64,000 nt of DNA from Streptomyces flaveus (GCF_014647675.1 NZ_BMPQ01000002.1:545071-609070); one strand, 5' to 3'. Shown: positions 33,793 to 42,491, counted from the stretch's first letter. Notes: generated by a model not told the origin, from the letters alone. Numbers and translations: made by a program.

Positions 33793-34182
33793 TCAGTCGG
33801 AATCCGGAAGGTCGCGTAGCGCCCGGCGTACGCGCCGCAGCATTTCGATCGAGGGCGCCTCGGCGGCCAGTTCCTCGGCCGACAGCATCGACAAGAGAGC
33901 GGGCGGGAGTGCGGGCGCGACCGGGGGCGGGTTCGCGCTACAGGGTTCCGGGGGCGCGCCACGTCGGGGCAACGGTCGGCGTGCGGGCAACGGTGTCCGC
34001 ACGGGTAAGGAAGCGGGTTCGGCATCCGGCGGAGGGCGGGCGTCCGTCGTGGCGCTTTCCCGCTTGTGTTCTTGCTCGTCCTTGTGTTCCTGCTCGTCCT
34101 CGTGTTCTTGGTCTTGTTCCTGCGAGGGCGCGGCGTCTTCGCGGTCCCGGGACTGTGCCGCTCGGTCGTCGTCGGTGCTCAC
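33793..34182 (-). CDS. Acidic repeat-containing hypothetical protein
   Basis: A 129-residue protein with no family I recognise. The N-terminal third has short repeats of the type DEQEH (QEQDQEHEDEQEHKDEQEHK), highly charged and probably helical or disordered. A proline-rich linker (PARRPLPRRGAPPEP) follows, then a helical end (SMLSAEELAAEAPSIEMLRRVRRALRDLP). GTG 34182 overlaps the stop of the preceding gene by four bases, so it is coupled to the PATAN-like gene. A scaffold or adaptor role is only a guess. Confidence 0.72.
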   Translation of the reverse strand: MSTDDDRAAQSRDREDAAPSQEQDQEHEDEQEHKDEQEHKRESATTDARPPPDAEPASLPVRTPLPARRPLPRRGAPPEPCSANPPPVAPALPPALLSMLSAEELAAEAPSIEMLRRVRRALRDLPDSD

Positions 34183-35042
34183 CACCCTCCCTTCTTCTGC
34201 TGTCCGACGTCCTGTGCGGGGGACACACCGCCGGGTCTGCGCTTCGGCAGCGGCGCGGCATCGGGTGCTGCCGGTACGGGGGTGGGCGCCGGTGCGGCGG
34301 TGGTCGCGCCTGCCTGCGGCACACGAGGCGCGGTGCTCGGCCGGCCGTCGGCGGTGGTCCTGGTCTCCCACTGGACGAGGTGGAGGGCCTCCATGCGGAT
34401 CAGGTCCAGCATGACCGCGTACAGTCCGCGGCCCAGCGCGAAGGCGATGTCACGTGGCGTACGACGTCCGTTGACGCTGTCCAGGACGTCCCGGTGCCGA
34501 CGCGCGAGCCATCCGTCGGAGCCACGGGGCCCCGCCCCGGCGACCGGAGCGGGCCGGACACGTGTCAGCTCGCCCGGCGGCCCCCACAGACGCGACAGCA
34601 GCGTCATGCGCCGGGAGGTCTCCTCGGTCAGCTGCCGCGGCTCGACTCCCGGCTCCGCGACGAGCGCGGGCTCCCGGTCGCTCAGCTCCCAACTGCCCGG
34701 AGGGCTCAGCGCCATGGCGAACGCAGCGTCGAACACGGCTGCGGTACAGACGACTTCGAGTTCGGCGGCGCCGATCAGGCCCTCGGCCACCAGGTGTCCG
34801 GCCAGCCGGTCCGCGTCGGGCTCCGCGGCACACGCGGCCAGCCAGTCCTCGTCACCGATCCGCCCCGAGGTGAGGAGCGCCGATGTGGCGGTCGGCGCCC
34901 CCGGCGTCTCGATCGCGCCCACCAGCCCGTTCCGCAGGTGAATCGCTCCGCCCGGCAAACCGGAGACGCGCACCGTTCCGCTGAAGCCCTCTGCGCGGAG
35001 CCCCTGCAGCAGCGCGGGCACATTGCGTGCCGTGGGCGCCAT
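34179..35042 (-). CDS. PATAN (DUF4388)-like domain protein
   Basis: A 287-residue protein. The N-terminal 110 residues resemble DUF4388/PATAN, a domain in bacterial signalling proteins: LLQGLRAEGFSGTVRVSGLPGGAIHLRNG, then a SALLTSGRIGDEDW segment. The middle contains SVNGRRTPRDIAFALGRGLYAVMLDLIRM, a winged-helix-like stretch seen after this domain in other proteins. The tail is Pro/Ala-rich. Start ATG 35042 shares a base with the stop of the upstream Roadblock gene (TGATG). With its Roadblock neighbours it looks like a small signalling module. Confidence 0.75.
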   Translation of the reverse strand: MAPTARNVPALLQGLRAEGFSGTVRVSGLPGGAIHLRNGLVGAIETPGAPTATSALLTSGRIGDEDWLAACAAEPDADRLAGHLVAEGLIGAAELEVVCTAAVFDAAFAMALSPPGSWELSDREPALVAEPGVEPRQLTEETSRRMTLLSRLWGPPGELTRVRPAPVAGAGPRGSDGWLARRHRDVLDSVNGRRTPRDIAFALGRGLYAVMLDLIRMEALHLVQWETRTTADGRPSTAPRVPQAGATTAAPAPTPVPAAPDAAPLPKRRPGGVSPAQDVGQQKKGGW

Positions 35043-35416
35043 CACGCCAGTACCTCCGAGGCCCGGTCGCCCAGACTGCGCAGGGCCAGTGCCATATTGA
35101 CCCGGTCCCGGTCGAGGCCGGCCGCCAGGATCAGCGGATCGCCCCCCGGTCGCGCCACGGAGAACAGCACATGATGGCGTTTCGTGGTGGTGGTGACCAC
35201 GCTCTCCAACTCCCCGTCGGCACCTGCCGCGCCCAGCCGTTCGGCGATGAGGGTGGCGAACTCGGAGACCTCCGGCCCGTCCCCCGCCTCGGCGATGTCT
35301 CCCGCGGTGGCGTAGGTCAGGCCGGTGACCGCGTCGACAAGAGCGACGCCGGTGACCCCCGGGGAATCGAGGAGCCGGTCCAGGGAAGCCTGGAGCGCCG
35401 TAGTCATTTCCCCCAT
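35042..35416 (-). CDS. Roadblock/LC7-domain protein B
   Basis: A 124-residue Roadblock/LC7 protein. Its core is VTGVALVDAVTGLTYATAG, then HHVLFSVARPGGDPLILAAGLDRDRVNMALAL. It is clearly paralogous to the divergent protein C (ALVDYESGM and LALDRSRSNLALARHAL there). ATG 35416 has GGAGGTGGAGGG upstream; ATG 35407 is an alternative. It leads the leftward operon B - PATAN - acidic - A. Confidence 0.83.
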   Translation of the reverse strand: MGEMTTALQASLDRLLDSPGVTGVALVDAVTGLTYATAGDIAEAGDGPEVSEFATLIAERLGAAGADGELESVVTTTTKRHHVLFSVARPGGDPLILAAGLDRDRVNMALALRSLGDRASEVLA

Positions 35417-35456
35417 TCGCCCTCCACCTCCCTGGGTCGCACAGTACTTTGAACGA

Positions 35457-35483
35457 CAACTTCCATAACTCACAACAAAGTTG
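35457..35483. promoter_or_regulatory. Inverted repeat between divergent Roadblock genes
   Basis: CAACTT-N15-AAGTTG in an AT-rich 154-base gap between proteins B and C. Given the divergent layout it could be a shared operator; no binding protein can be named. Confidence 0.35.
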
Positions 35484-35570
35484 ACCGCTTGCGACCCACA
35501 AGCACTTGCATCCGATCGTAGATGGCCGGACATCGACCGGTCAGCAGCACCGAGGAATTGGGGCAAGACC

Positions 35571-35936
35571 ATGAACATCGACACCGCGCTCAAGGAAGCC
35601 ATGGCGGTGGAGGGCGCGATCGGCATCGCCCTCGTCGACTACGAAAGCGGCATGTCGCTCGGCACGCTCGGCGGCGGCCAGGGCCTCGACCTGGAACTCG
35701 CGGCGGCGGGCAACACCGAAGTCGTACGCGCCAAGATGCGCACCCTGGCCTCACTGGCCATGGACGACGTGATCGAGGACATCCTGATCACACTGGGCAG
35801 GCAATACCACCTGGTCAGGCCGCTCACCAGCAGCAAGGGGACGCTCTTCCTCTACCTGGCACTCGACCGGTCCCGCAGCAACCTGGCGCTGGCCCGGCAT
35901 GCCCTGAAGCGGATCGAGAGCGGCCTGGAGGTCTGA
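35571..35936 (+). CDS. Roadblock/LC7-domain protein C
   Basis: A 121-residue Roadblock/LC7 protein, divergent from the B operon. The start ATG 35571 follows GGGGCAAG. Its sequence begins MNIDTALKEAMAVEGAIGIALVDYESGM and continues TLFLYLALDRSRSNLALARHALKRIESG. It is related to B but lacks B's Thr-rich TTTTKRHH loop. Function is unknown; a homodimer or a heterodimer with B is possible. It is followed by a terminator shared with rsrA. Confidence 0.83.
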   Translation: MNIDTALKEAMAVEGAIGIALVDYESGMSLGTLGGGQGLDLELAAAGNTEVVRAKMRTLASLAMDDVIEDILITLGRQYHLVRPLTSSKGTLFLYLALDRSRSNLALARHALKRIESGLEV

Positions 35937-35960
35937 ACAGGCCCTCGATCCGAACCCGCT

Positions 35961-36019
35961 GACGTACATACGCGTGGACCGTGATCCTGGTGGGATCACG
36001 GTCCACTCGTATGTACGTC
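35961..36019. terminator. 27-bp bidirectional stem-loop
   Basis: Arms 35961-35987 and 35993-36019 pair over 27 positions with one mismatch (GACGTACATACG at the base, GTGATCC at the top, five-base loop). It lies between the convergent Roadblock C and rsrA genes and should stop both. Confidence 0.92.
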
Positions 36020-36043
36020 ACGTCTGTACGGCACGTCCGGAGA

Positions 36044-36358
36044 TCAGGACTCCTGCGGCGTCGCCCGGGGAGAGGCCGTCACGTCGTGCTCGGGCACGGT
36101 CTCGCCGGAGCGGATCATGTCGATACGGCCCAGGACCTTCGACCGCAGATCGGTCGGCACCTCGTCATGGCCGCAGCACCGCTTGACCAGCTTCTTCACG
36201 GCCTCTTCGAGCCCGTACTTCTCCAGGCACGGCGAGCACTCCCGGAAGTGCTGCTTGTACTTGTCGCGATCGGAGGGCGGAATCTCACTGTCGAGGAACT
36301 CGTAGAGATGATCGAGTACCTCACTGCAGTCCGTCTCGTGCGGCTCTCCGCAGCTCAT
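36044..36358 (-). CDS. rsrA: RsrA, zinc-binding thiol-sensing anti-sigma factor
   Basis: A 104-residue ZAS-family anti-sigma factor that holds SigR inactive and releases it on thiol oxidation. Key residues fall exactly where they do in S. coelicolor: Cys3, Cys11, His37, Cys41 and Cys44 (HFRECSPC), plus Cys61 and Cys62. In the known mechanism, oxidation forms a disulfide between Cys11 and one of the ZAS Cys and zinc is expelled. The gene overlaps the end of sigR (ATGA), typical for a coupled sigma/anti-sigma pair. It is transcribed from the sigR promoters. Confidence 0.97.
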   Translation of the reverse strand: MSCGEPHETDCSEVLDHLYEFLDSEIPPSDRDKYKQHFRECSPCLEKYGLEEAVKKLVKRCCGHDEVPTDLRSKVLGRIDMIRSGETVPEHDVTASPRATPQES

Positions 36359-37224
36359 GACCCCGAGCCTTTCGTTCCGTCCGACTCTCCGGCGCCAGCC
36401 GGGACCAGGCCACGGTCACGGGCGTAGTCCTCGAGCATGCCGCGCAGTTGGCGGCGGCCCCGGTGCAGCCGGGACATCACCGTACCGATGGGTGTCCCCA
36501 TGATGTCCGCGATCTCCTTGTACGCAAAGCCCTCGACGTCCGCCAGATAGACGGCGATGCGGAACTCCTCGGGGATCGCCTGGAGCGCTTCCTTGACGTC
36601 CGAGTCGGGCAGGTGGTCGAGCGCCTGCGACTCGGCGGAGCGCAGTCCGGTGGACATGTGCGACTCGGCGCGCGCCAGCTGCCAGTCCTCGATCTCCTCG
36701 GCCGCACTGCGCTGGGGTTCGCGCTGCTTCTTGCGGTACGAGTTGATGAAGGTGTTCGTGAGAATCCGGTACAGCCAGGCCTTGAGGTTGGTGCCCTCGC
36801 GGAACTGGTGGAAGGACGCGTAGGCCTTCGCGTACGTCTCCTGCACCAGGTCCTCGGCGTCGGCCGGATTACGCGTCATCCGCAGCGCGGCCGAGTACAT
36901 CTGGTCGAGGAATTCCATGGCGTCCCGCTCGAAGCGCGCGTTGCGCTCGGCGGTCGACTCCGTACCGCTGCCCTGGCCCTCGGGCTGCTCCGCCTGGCCG
37001 TGTTCGGCCCCTGCGTCGGTCCCAGTGACCGGACCCACCTCCTCAAACGATGTAGTAGAACCGAAACCGGTCCCACTCGAATCGGAGGATAGACGACCTG
37101 CGGTCGGGGCGGCGTGCCGATTGGGTCCACCCGCTGCCCGTACGGGGACGGTCTTGGCCGCATGCAGGACGGACCAGTCCAGGTCAGTTGCACTGCTGCG
37201 GTTCGGGCAAAGGGTCGAACCCAT
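36355..37224 (-). CDS. sigR: SigR, ECF sigma factor of thiol-oxidative stress
   Basis: The ECF sigma factor controlling thioredoxin, mycothiol and protein quality genes. Region 2 reads [19 protein letters not shown] with [16 protein letters not shown]; region 4 reads [41 protein letters not shown]. Two starts are likely. GTG 37038 gives 227 residues, the length of the stable SigR form. ATG 37224 has a very good RBS (AGAGGAAG, eight bases upstream) and gives 289 residues, matching the known unstable SigR' with an N-terminal extension made after stress. A perfect SigR-type promoter lies upstream of the second. Confidence 0.95.
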   Translation of the reverse strand: MGSTLCPNRSSATDLDWSVLHAAKTVPVRAAGGPNRHAAPTAGRLSSDSSGTGFGSTTSFEEVGPVTGTDAGAEHGQAEQPEGQGSGTESTAERNARFERDAMEFLDQMYSAALRMTRNPADAEDLVQETYAKAYASFHQFREGTNLKAWLYRILTNTFINSYRKKQREPQRSAAEEIEDWQLARAESHMSTGLRSAESQALDHLPDSDVKEALQAIPEEFRIAVYLADVEGFAYKEIADIMGTPIGTVMSRLHRGRRQLRGMLEDYARDRGLVPAGAGESDGTKGSGS

Positions 37225-37284
37225 GCGGCGGACTTCCTCTCGTACGAACGGTAAGTACTCGGTGTGAGTACTTCTGCCGCTCTC

Positions 37285-37310
37285 AACAGAAGCCGCTACG
37301 GCAACATTCC
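37285..37310 (-). promoter_or_regulatory. SigR-dependent autoregulated promoter (sigRp2)
   Basis: On the minus strand, GGAAT (37310-37306), an 18-base spacer and GTT (37287-37285) match the SigR consensus GGAAT-N18-GTT exactly. It stands about 60 bases upstream of the ATG at 37224, so its transcript should carry the long SigR' start. Confidence 0.92.
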
Positions 37311-37327
37311 CGCCCCGTTACAGGGGC

Positions 37328-37972
37328 TTATACGAGTGACGCAAGCCACTTCACGACCTCCTCGGTGAGGATGCCCAGCGCCTGCTCCTGACCGATCTCG
37401 GCCCGCTTGGGCACGGCGAAACCGTGATCTCCGTACGGCACCTCCACAAGGTCGTACGGACCTTCCGGGAACTCCTCCGGCTTCCCGAACGGATCGTTGC
37501 CGCCCTGGACGACGAGGGTGGGCACACCGGCCCCGAGCAGCTCGTCGGCGCGCGACTTCTCCGGCTTGCCCGGCGGGTGGAGGGGGAAGCTGAGCGCGAG
37601 GACGGCGACGGCGCCCAGTTCCTTCGCCGTACGACAGGCCACACGGGCGCCCGCGCTACGGCCGCCCGCCACGACCGGCAGACCGGGCCCGGCGAGCGTC
37701 GGCCAGATCCCGCGCCAGCCCACGTCGAGCGTCTTCGGCGCGGGCGCCAGCTTCTTTCCCGCCACCCGCCAGGGCTGCTCGACGAGGGCCACGGTCACGC
37801 CGTGCGCGGGGAGCTCGGCGGCGAGGGCGCGCAGATCCCGCGCCTCGATGCCGCCGCCGGCTCCGTGGCTCACGGCGAGCACCAGCCGCGCCCGCTGCGC
37901 CCGGTGCCAGGTGAGGCGGGCCGTACCCGCGTCGGTCTCGACCGTCTCGCTGTGCGTAGTCACGTCAGACAC
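37328..37972 (-). CDS. Alpha/beta-hydrolase (dienelactone-type)
   Basis: A 214-residue cytoplasmic alpha/beta hydrolase. The oxyanion His-Gly occurs in VSHGAGGGIEARD, the nucleophile elbow is AGGRSAGARVA (GxSxG), the acid is Asp in VVQGGNDPFGKPEEF and the catalytic His is in YGDHGF. The substrate is unknown. It follows the SRAP gene by one base, so they form an operon read leftward toward sigR. SRAP recognises abasic DNA sites; a functional link between the two is not evident. Confidence 0.87.
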   Translation of the reverse strand: MSDVTTHSETVETDAGTARLTWHRAQRARLVLAVSHGAGGGIEARDLRALAAELPAHGVTVALVEQPWRVAGKKLAPAPKTLDVGWRGIWPTLAGPGLPVVAGGRSAGARVACRTAKELGAVAVLALSFPLHPPGKPEKSRADELLGAGVPTLVVQGGNDPFGKPEEFPEGPYDLVEVPYGDHGFAVPKRAEIGQEQALGILTEEVVKWLASLV

Positions 37973-37973
37973 G

Positions 37974-38789
37974 TCAGAAGAGTGTGCCCTCTTCGGGCGC
38001 CTCCAGCTCCTCCAGCAGCTCGGGGCCGTTGTTGCGTACGTTGCTGACCGCCGTGGAGACGGGGTAGGCGCGCATCAGACCCGGCGGGGGCGGCTCGAGC
38101 AGGGACCGCAGGTCCTCGACTTCCGTTCGGGACGGGTCGAGCCAGGAGTCCCAGCGGTCGGGGGTGAGCATCAGGGGCATACGGGGATGGATGTCGGCCA
38201 GCGTGTACGGGCCCTCGGCCGGGGCCACCGCGAGGGGCGACTTCTCCGCCTCGGTCGTGATGACGGAACAGGTCACCCACCAGGACTGCGGATGGTCGTC
38301 GGGCAGCGTCTTGTCCCGCCAGAACTCGTACAGCCCGGCCATCGCGAAGACGGAGCCGTCGGCGGGCAGCACGAAGTACGGCTGCTTGCGCGGCCGCTTC
38401 TTCTTGCCCTCGGCCTCCAGGTCGCGCTCGGCCTTGCCGGTCACCCACTCGTAGTAGCCGTCCGCAGGGATGATGCAGCGCCGGGTGGAGAAGGCCCGCC
38501 GGTACGAGGGCTTCTCGTGCACGGTCTCCGCCCGGGCGTTGATCATCCGGGCGCCGCCCTCGGGGGTTTTCGACCAGGACGGGATCAGGCCCCATTTGAG
38601 CCGGCGCAGCTGGCGAACCGGCTTGGGGTCCTCGGCGTCCTTAAGAGGACGGTCCAGTACCGCGTAGACGTCCTTGGTGGGAGCCACGTTGTAGTCGGGT
38701 TCGAACTGTTCCTCCGGCTCCCACTGCTCGACTTCAAAGATTCCTGCGAGATCCTCAGGCCTACGACTCGACGCATAACGTCCGCACAT
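37974..38789 (-). CDS. SRAP/YedK-type abasic-site DNA-protein crosslinking protein
   Basis: An SOS-response-associated protein of the HMCES/YedK family, 271 residues. The essential catalytic Cys2 follows the initiator Met (MCGRYASS). Other conserved pieces are [27 protein letters not shown], the Glu in DGYYEWV and the His of [11 protein letters not shown]. These proteins form a covalent thiazolidine link with abasic sites in single-stranded DNA. The ATG at 38789 is fixed by the need for Cys2, so the long frame upstream is not used. No LexA box is visible upstream. Confidence 0.94.
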   Translation of the reverse strand: MCGRYASSRRPEDLAGIFEVEQWEPEEQFEPDYNVAPTKDVYAVLDRPLKDAEDPKPVRQLRRLKWGLIPSWSKTPEGGARMINARAETVHEKPSYRRAFSTRRCIIPADGYYEWVTGKAERDLEAEGKKKRPRKQPYFVLPADGSVFAMAGLYEFWRDKTLPDDHPQSWWVTCSVITTEAEKSPLAVAPAEGPYTLADIHPRMPLMLTPDRWDSWLDPSRTEVEDLRSLLEPPPPGLMRAYPVSTAVSNVRNNGPELLEELEAPEEGTLF

Positions 38790-38840
38790 ACGCCCCACCC
38801 TGCCAGACTTGGCGGATCCAAGAGGAGACCCACGCAGACA

Positions 38841-39563
38841 ATGGACGCCATCGCAGCCACCTCCCTGGCCACCCTCTGGGACGAGGTGTTCGGCAGCCAG
38901 CCCGACCCCGACATCTGGGTGGTCGGCGCCACCATGGTCGCCGCTCTCGCCGTGATCGTCCCGCACGGCCTGTGGCGGCTCTCGCGCAACGCCATCACCA
39001 TCGCCCACGAGGGCGGCCACGGCCTGGTCGCGCTGCTCACCGGCCGCAGCCTCAGCGGTATACGACTGCACTCCGACACCAGCGGCCTCACGGTCAGCCG
39101 CGGCAAGCCGACCGGCCTCGGCATGATCCTCACTGCGGCGGCCGGCTACACCGCTCCCCCGCTGCTGGGCCTCGGCGGCGCCGCGTTCCTCGCCGCGGGT
39201 CACATCACCGCGCTCCTGTGGCTGGCCACGCTGCTCCTGGTGGCGATGCTGGTGATGATCCGCAACGCGTACGGCGCGCTCACGGTGCTCCTCACCGGCG
39301 GCACGTTCGTGGCGGTGTCCTGGCTGACGGGCCCCCAGGTCCAGGCGGCGTTCGCGTACGCGGTGGTCTGGTTCCTGCTGCTTGGCGGCGTACGCCCGGC
39401 CTTCGAGCTGCAGGCGAAGCGAAGCCGGGGCGGGGCGGGCGACTCGGACGCGGACCAGCTGTCCCGGCTGACCCATGTCCCGGCCGGGATGTGGCTGTTC
39501 CTGTTCCACGCGGTGAGCCTGTGTTCCCTGATAGGCGGGGGCAGGTGGCTTCTGCAGGTCTGA
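38841..39563 (+). CDS. M50-like membrane metalloprotease
   Basis: A 240-residue membrane protein with an intramembrane zinc motif: [19 protein letters not shown] (HEGGH, a HExxH form) near residue 56. About seven membrane helices follow the first ([17 protein letters not shown]). The family resembles M50 site-2 proteases, although a clear second metal site (DG or similar) is not obvious, so activity is likely but unproven. It is divergent from the SRAP gene and precedes aroA by 80 bases. A natural substrate is unknown; release of a membrane anti-sigma factor is one possibility. Confidence 0.82.
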   Translation: MDAIAATSLATLWDEVFGSQPDPDIWVVGATMVAALAVIVPHGLWRLSRNAITIAHEGGHGLVALLTGRSLSGIRLHSDTSGLTVSRGKPTGLGMILTAAAGYTAPPLLGLGGAAFLAAGHITALLWLATLLLVAMLVMIRNAYGALTVLLTGGTFVAVSWLTGPQVQAAFAYAVVWFLLLGGVRPAFELQAKRSRGGAGDSDADQLSRLTHVPAGMWLFLFHAVSLCSLIGGGRWLLQV

Positions 39564-39578
39564 AGCACGGCGCGCCCG

Positions 39579-39609
39579 GCGGGGGCGCGACCAGCCACAA
39601 CGCTCCCGC
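39579..39609. repeat. Dispersed Streptomyces intergenic repeat, copy 1
   Basis: GCGGGGGCGCGACCAGCCAC plus about ten bases. A second copy lies at 42461-42491, with only two or three differences over the 31 bases. Its ends can pair (GCGGG/CCCGC), giving a weak hairpin. It follows the protease gene. I recall this type of sequence as common after Streptomyces genes. Confidence 0.6.
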
Positions 39610-39643
39610 ACTCGAAGCACGGCCGACTACTAGAGTGGGGCCC

Positions 39644-40960
39644 ATGGCCCCGAACCCCGCGAACACCGCCCTCTGGCCCGCCCCGCACGCGAGCGGAGCC
39701 GTCGACGCGACCGTCCACGTGCCCGGGTCCAAGTCGGTCACCAACCGGGCCCTGGTGCTGGCCGCCCTCGCGGCCGAGCCCGGCTGGCTGCGCCGTCCCC
39801 TGCGCTCCCGCGACACCGTGCTGATGGCCGACGCCCTGCGTGCCATGGGCGTCGGCATCGAGGAGGGCGTGGGCCCGGACGGCTCCGGCGAGGCCTGGCG
39901 TGTCATCCCCTCGGGCCTGCAGGGCCCGGCCACGGTCGACGTCGGCAACGCCGGCACGGTGATGCGCTTCCTGCCGCCGGTCGCCACGCTCGCCGACGGC
40001 CCCATCCGCTTCGACGGCGACCCGCGTTCGTACGAGCGTCCCCTGAACGGCGTGATCGACGCACTGCGCGCCCTCGGCGCCCGTATCGACGACGACGGCC
40101 GCGGCGCGCTGCCGCTGACCGTGCACGGCGGCGGGGCCCTGGAGGGCGGTCCTGTGGAGATCGACGCGTCCTCGTCCAGCCAGTTCGTGAGCGCGCTGCT
40201 GCTGTCAGGGCCGCGCTTCAACCAGGGCGTCGAGGTACGGCACACCGGCTCGACGCTGCCCTCCATGCCGCACATCCGGATGACCGTCGACATGCTGCGG
40301 TCGGTCGGCGCCCAGGTGGACACCCCGGAGTCGGGCGGCGAGCCGAACGTCTGGCGGGTCACGCCCGGCGCGCTGCTCGGCCGCGATCTGACGGTCGAGC
40401 CCGACCTGTCGAACGCCCAGCCGTTCCTGGCGGCGGCCCTGGTCACCGGCGGCCGGGTCGTCGTCCCCGACTGGCCCGCGCACACCACCCAGCCCGGTGA
40501 CAGGCTGCGCGAAATCTTCACCGAGATGGGCGGTTCCTGCGAACTGACCGACCGGGGCCTGGAGTTCACCGGCTCCGGCGCGGTCCACGGCATCGACGTG
40601 GACCTCGGCGAGGTCGGCGAGCTGACCCCCGGCATCGCGGCGGTGGCGGCCCTCGCCGACTCGCCCTCCACCCTCCGGGGCGTGGCCCATCTGCGTCTGC
40701 ACGAGACGGACCGCCTGGCCGCGCTCACCAAGGAGATCAACGAGCTGGGAGGCGACGTCACCGAGAGCGCCGACGGACTGCACATCCGCCCGCGTCCGCT
40801 GCACGGCGGGGTCTTCCACACGTACGACGACCACCGCATGGCCACCGCGGGCGCGATCATCGGTCTCGCCGTGCCGGACGTACAGATCGAGAACGTGGCG
40901 ACGACGGCGAAGACCCTGCCGGACTTCCCCGACCTGTGGACCGGAATGCTCGGGAACTGA
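39644..40960 (+). CDS. aroA: AroA, EPSP synthase
   Basis: This shikimate-pathway enzyme joins shikimate-3-phosphate and phosphoenolpyruvate. It has 438 residues with the expected motifs: [18 protein letters not shown] at the N-terminus, [11 protein letters not shown] (PEP site), [26 protein letters not shown] and [12 protein letters not shown] near the C-terminus. The start ATG 39644 gives a normal N-terminus. It precedes rsgA by 16 bases, so the two are probably one transcript. Confidence 0.97.
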   Translation: MAPNPANTALWPAPHASGAVDATVHVPGSKSVTNRALVLAALAAEPGWLRRPLRSRDTVLMADALRAMGVGIEEGVGPDGSGEAWRVIPSGLQGPATVDVGNAGTVMRFLPPVATLADGPIRFDGDPRSYERPLNGVIDALRALGARIDDDGRGALPLTVHGGGALEGGPVEIDASSSSQFVSALLLSGPRFNQGVEVRHTGSTLPSMPHIRMTVDMLRSVGAQVDTPESGGEPNVWRVTPGALLGRDLTVEPDLSNAQPFLAAALVTGGRVVVPDWPAHTTQPGDRLREIFTEMGGSCELTDRGLEFTGSGAVHGIDVDLGEVGELTPGIAAVAALADSPSTLRGVAHLRLHETDRLAALTKEINELGGDVTESADGLHIRPRPLHGGVFHTYDDHRMATAGAIIGLAVPDVQIENVATTAKTLPDFPDLWTGMLGN

Positions 40961-40976
40961 CGGGCGGACACGGACC

Positions 40977-41987
40977 ATGCGCCGCTACGGCAAGCACACC
41001 GACGAAGACGACATCCGCACCCGCCCGGGCCGCAAGGGCAGCAGGCCGCGTACGAACATCCGGCCCAAGCACGAGGACGCCGCCGAGGGCATGGTCCTCA
41101 CCGTCGACCGGGGCCGGCTGACATGCCTCGTCGAGGACCGCGTGGTGTACGCCATGAAGGCCCGCGAACTGGGCCGCAAGGCCGCGGTCGTCGGCGACCA
41201 GGTGGCCATCGTCGGCGACCTCACCGGCAAGAAGGACACCCTGGCCCGCATCGTCCGCATCGAGCCGCGCACCTCGGTCCTGCGGCGCACCGCCGACGAC
41301 GACGATCCGTACGAGCGCGTGGTCGTCGCCAACGCCGACCAGCTGGCGATCGTCACCGCCCTCGCCGACCCGGAGCCGCGCCCACGTCTGATCGACCGCT
41401 GCCTGGTGGCCGCCTACGACGGCGGACTCGACCCACTGCTCGTGCTCACCAAGTCGGACCTCGCCCCGCCGGACGAACTCCTTGAGCTGTACGGGGCGTT
41501 GGGTGTTCCGTATGTCGTGACCAGCCGTACGGAACTGGAGAGCGGGGAGGCGGTGGACCGGGTGCGCAAGCAGTTGGACGGCAAGATCACGGCCTTCGTG
41601 GGGCACTCGGGCGTCGGCAAGACGACTCTGGTCAACGCGCTCGTGGCCAAGGAGCGGCGGCGTTCGACGGGGGTCGTGAACGCGGTGACGGGCCGCGGAC
41701 GGCACACGACGACGTCGGCGCTCGCGCTGCCGTTGCCGGACGACGAGGGGTGGCTGGTCGACACTCCGGGCGTACGGTCCTTCGGGCTGCACCACGTGGA
41801 CCCGTCCCGGGTCATCCACGCGTTCCCCGACCTGGAGCCGGGGACCGAGGGCTGCCCGCGCGCGTGCAGCCACGACGAACCGGACTGCGCGCTGGACGAG
41901 TGGGTGGCCGACGGTCACGCGGATCCGGCCCGGCTCTACTCGCTGCGCCGGCTGCTCGCTACGCGTGAGCGGCGCGAGGGCGACTGA
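40977..41987 (+). CDS. rsgA: RsgA, ribosome small-subunit GTPase
   Basis: A circularly permuted GTPase helping late assembly of the 30S subunit, 336 residues. The N-terminal OB fold comes first, then the GTPase motifs in permuted order: LTKSDL (G4), GHSGVGKTTLVNAL (P-loop) and VDTPGVRSFGL (G3). The C-terminal zinc site CPRACSHDEPDC is complete. It is encoded close after aroA. A basic N-terminal region (RPGRKGSRPRTNIRPK) probably contacts rRNA. Confidence 0.96.
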   Translation: MRRYGKHTDEDDIRTRPGRKGSRPRTNIRPKHEDAAEGMVLTVDRGRLTCLVEDRVVYAMKARELGRKAAVVGDQVAIVGDLTGKKDTLARIVRIEPRTSVLRRTADDDDPYERVVVANADQLAIVTALADPEPRPRLIDRCLVAAYDGGLDPLLVLTKSDLAPPDELLELYGALGVPYVVTSRTELESGEAVDRVRKQLDGKITAFVGHSGVGKTTLVNALVAKERRRSTGVVNAVTGRGRHTTTSALALPLPDDEGWLVDTPGVRSFGLHHVDPSRVIHAFPDLEPGTEGCPRACSHDEPDCALDEWVADGHADPARLYSLRRLLATRERREGD

Positions 41988-42108
41988 CGGCGACTGATCG
42001 CCGGTGACCTCAGCTTTGTTTGCATCTCCGCCACGACGGTAAAGGCATAATCGCACCAAGCGGGACCCAAGCCAGACGAAGCGGTCACGGAGCGTGGGAG
42101 GGCATCAC

Positions 42109-42432
42109 ATGGCGTGGCTGCTGGTTGTCGTCGCCGGACTCTTGGAGACCGGCTTCGCGGTCTGTCTGAAGCTCTCGCACGGCTTCACCAGGCTCTGGCC
42201 GACGATCGCCTTCGCCGTCTTCGCCCTGGGCAGCTTCGGCCTCCTCACCCTCTCCCTGAAGAAGCTCGACGTCGGCCCCGCGTACGCGGTCTGGACGGGC
42301 ATCGGCGCGGCCGGCACCGCGATCTACGGCATGATCTTCCTGGGCGACCTGGTCTCCACCCTGAAGATCGTCTCGATCACGCTGGTGATCGTGGGAGTGA
42401 TCGGCCTGCAGCTGTCGGGCTCGTCACACTGA
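42109..42432 (+). CDS. SMR-family small multidrug/guanidinium exporter
   Basis: A 107-residue four-helix membrane protein of the EmrE/SugE type. The functional Glu is in VVAGLLETGFAVCLKLS, where SugE-like members have LETGFA rather than LEVSGT, and the rest fits four helices ending in VSITLVIVGVIGLQL. GGGAGGG lies upstream of ATG 42109. SugE-type (Gdx) proteins export guanidinium ions. A divergent TetR gene would be usual; here a TetR gene is convergent on its other side. No guanidine riboswitch is apparent. Confidence 0.9.
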   Translation: MAWLLVVVAGLLETGFAVCLKLSHGFTRLWPTIAFAVFALGSFGLLTLSLKKLDVGPAYAVWTGIGAAGTAIYGMIFLGDLVSTLKIVSITLVIVGVIGLQLSGSSH

Positions 42433-42450
42433 GCGCCCCGTAGGGGCGCT
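42432..42450. terminator. Hairpin after SMR gene
   Basis: AGCGCCCC-GTA-GGGGCGCT, an eight-base perfect stem that overlaps the SMR stop codon by one base. It lies between the convergent SMR and TetR genes. Confidence 0.75.
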
Positions 42451-42460
42451 GGGCTGTATC

Positions 42461-42491
42461 GCGGGGGCACGACCAGCCACAACGAGCCCGC
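42461..42491. repeat. Dispersed Streptomyces intergenic repeat, copy 2
   Basis: A near-identical copy of the element at 39579, beginning GCGGGGGCACGACCAGCCAC and ending CCCGC. Position 3' of the TetR gene and SMR gene suggests a transcript-end role. Confidence 0.6.

Noticed and set aside
33314..35936. A conservon (cvn) operon
   Set aside because: There is no sensor kinase, DUF742 protein or GTPase, so the group is not a conservon despite Roadblock proteins.
38790..39620. Upstream extension of the SRAP frame
   Set aside because: SRAP function requires Cys at position 2, which fixes the start at 38789; the extension is antisense to the protease gene.
41988..42108. Guanidine riboswitch before the SMR gene
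   Set aside because: I looked for paired ACGR-loop hairpins or the ykkC core. ACGA and ACGG occur but not in stems of the right shape.
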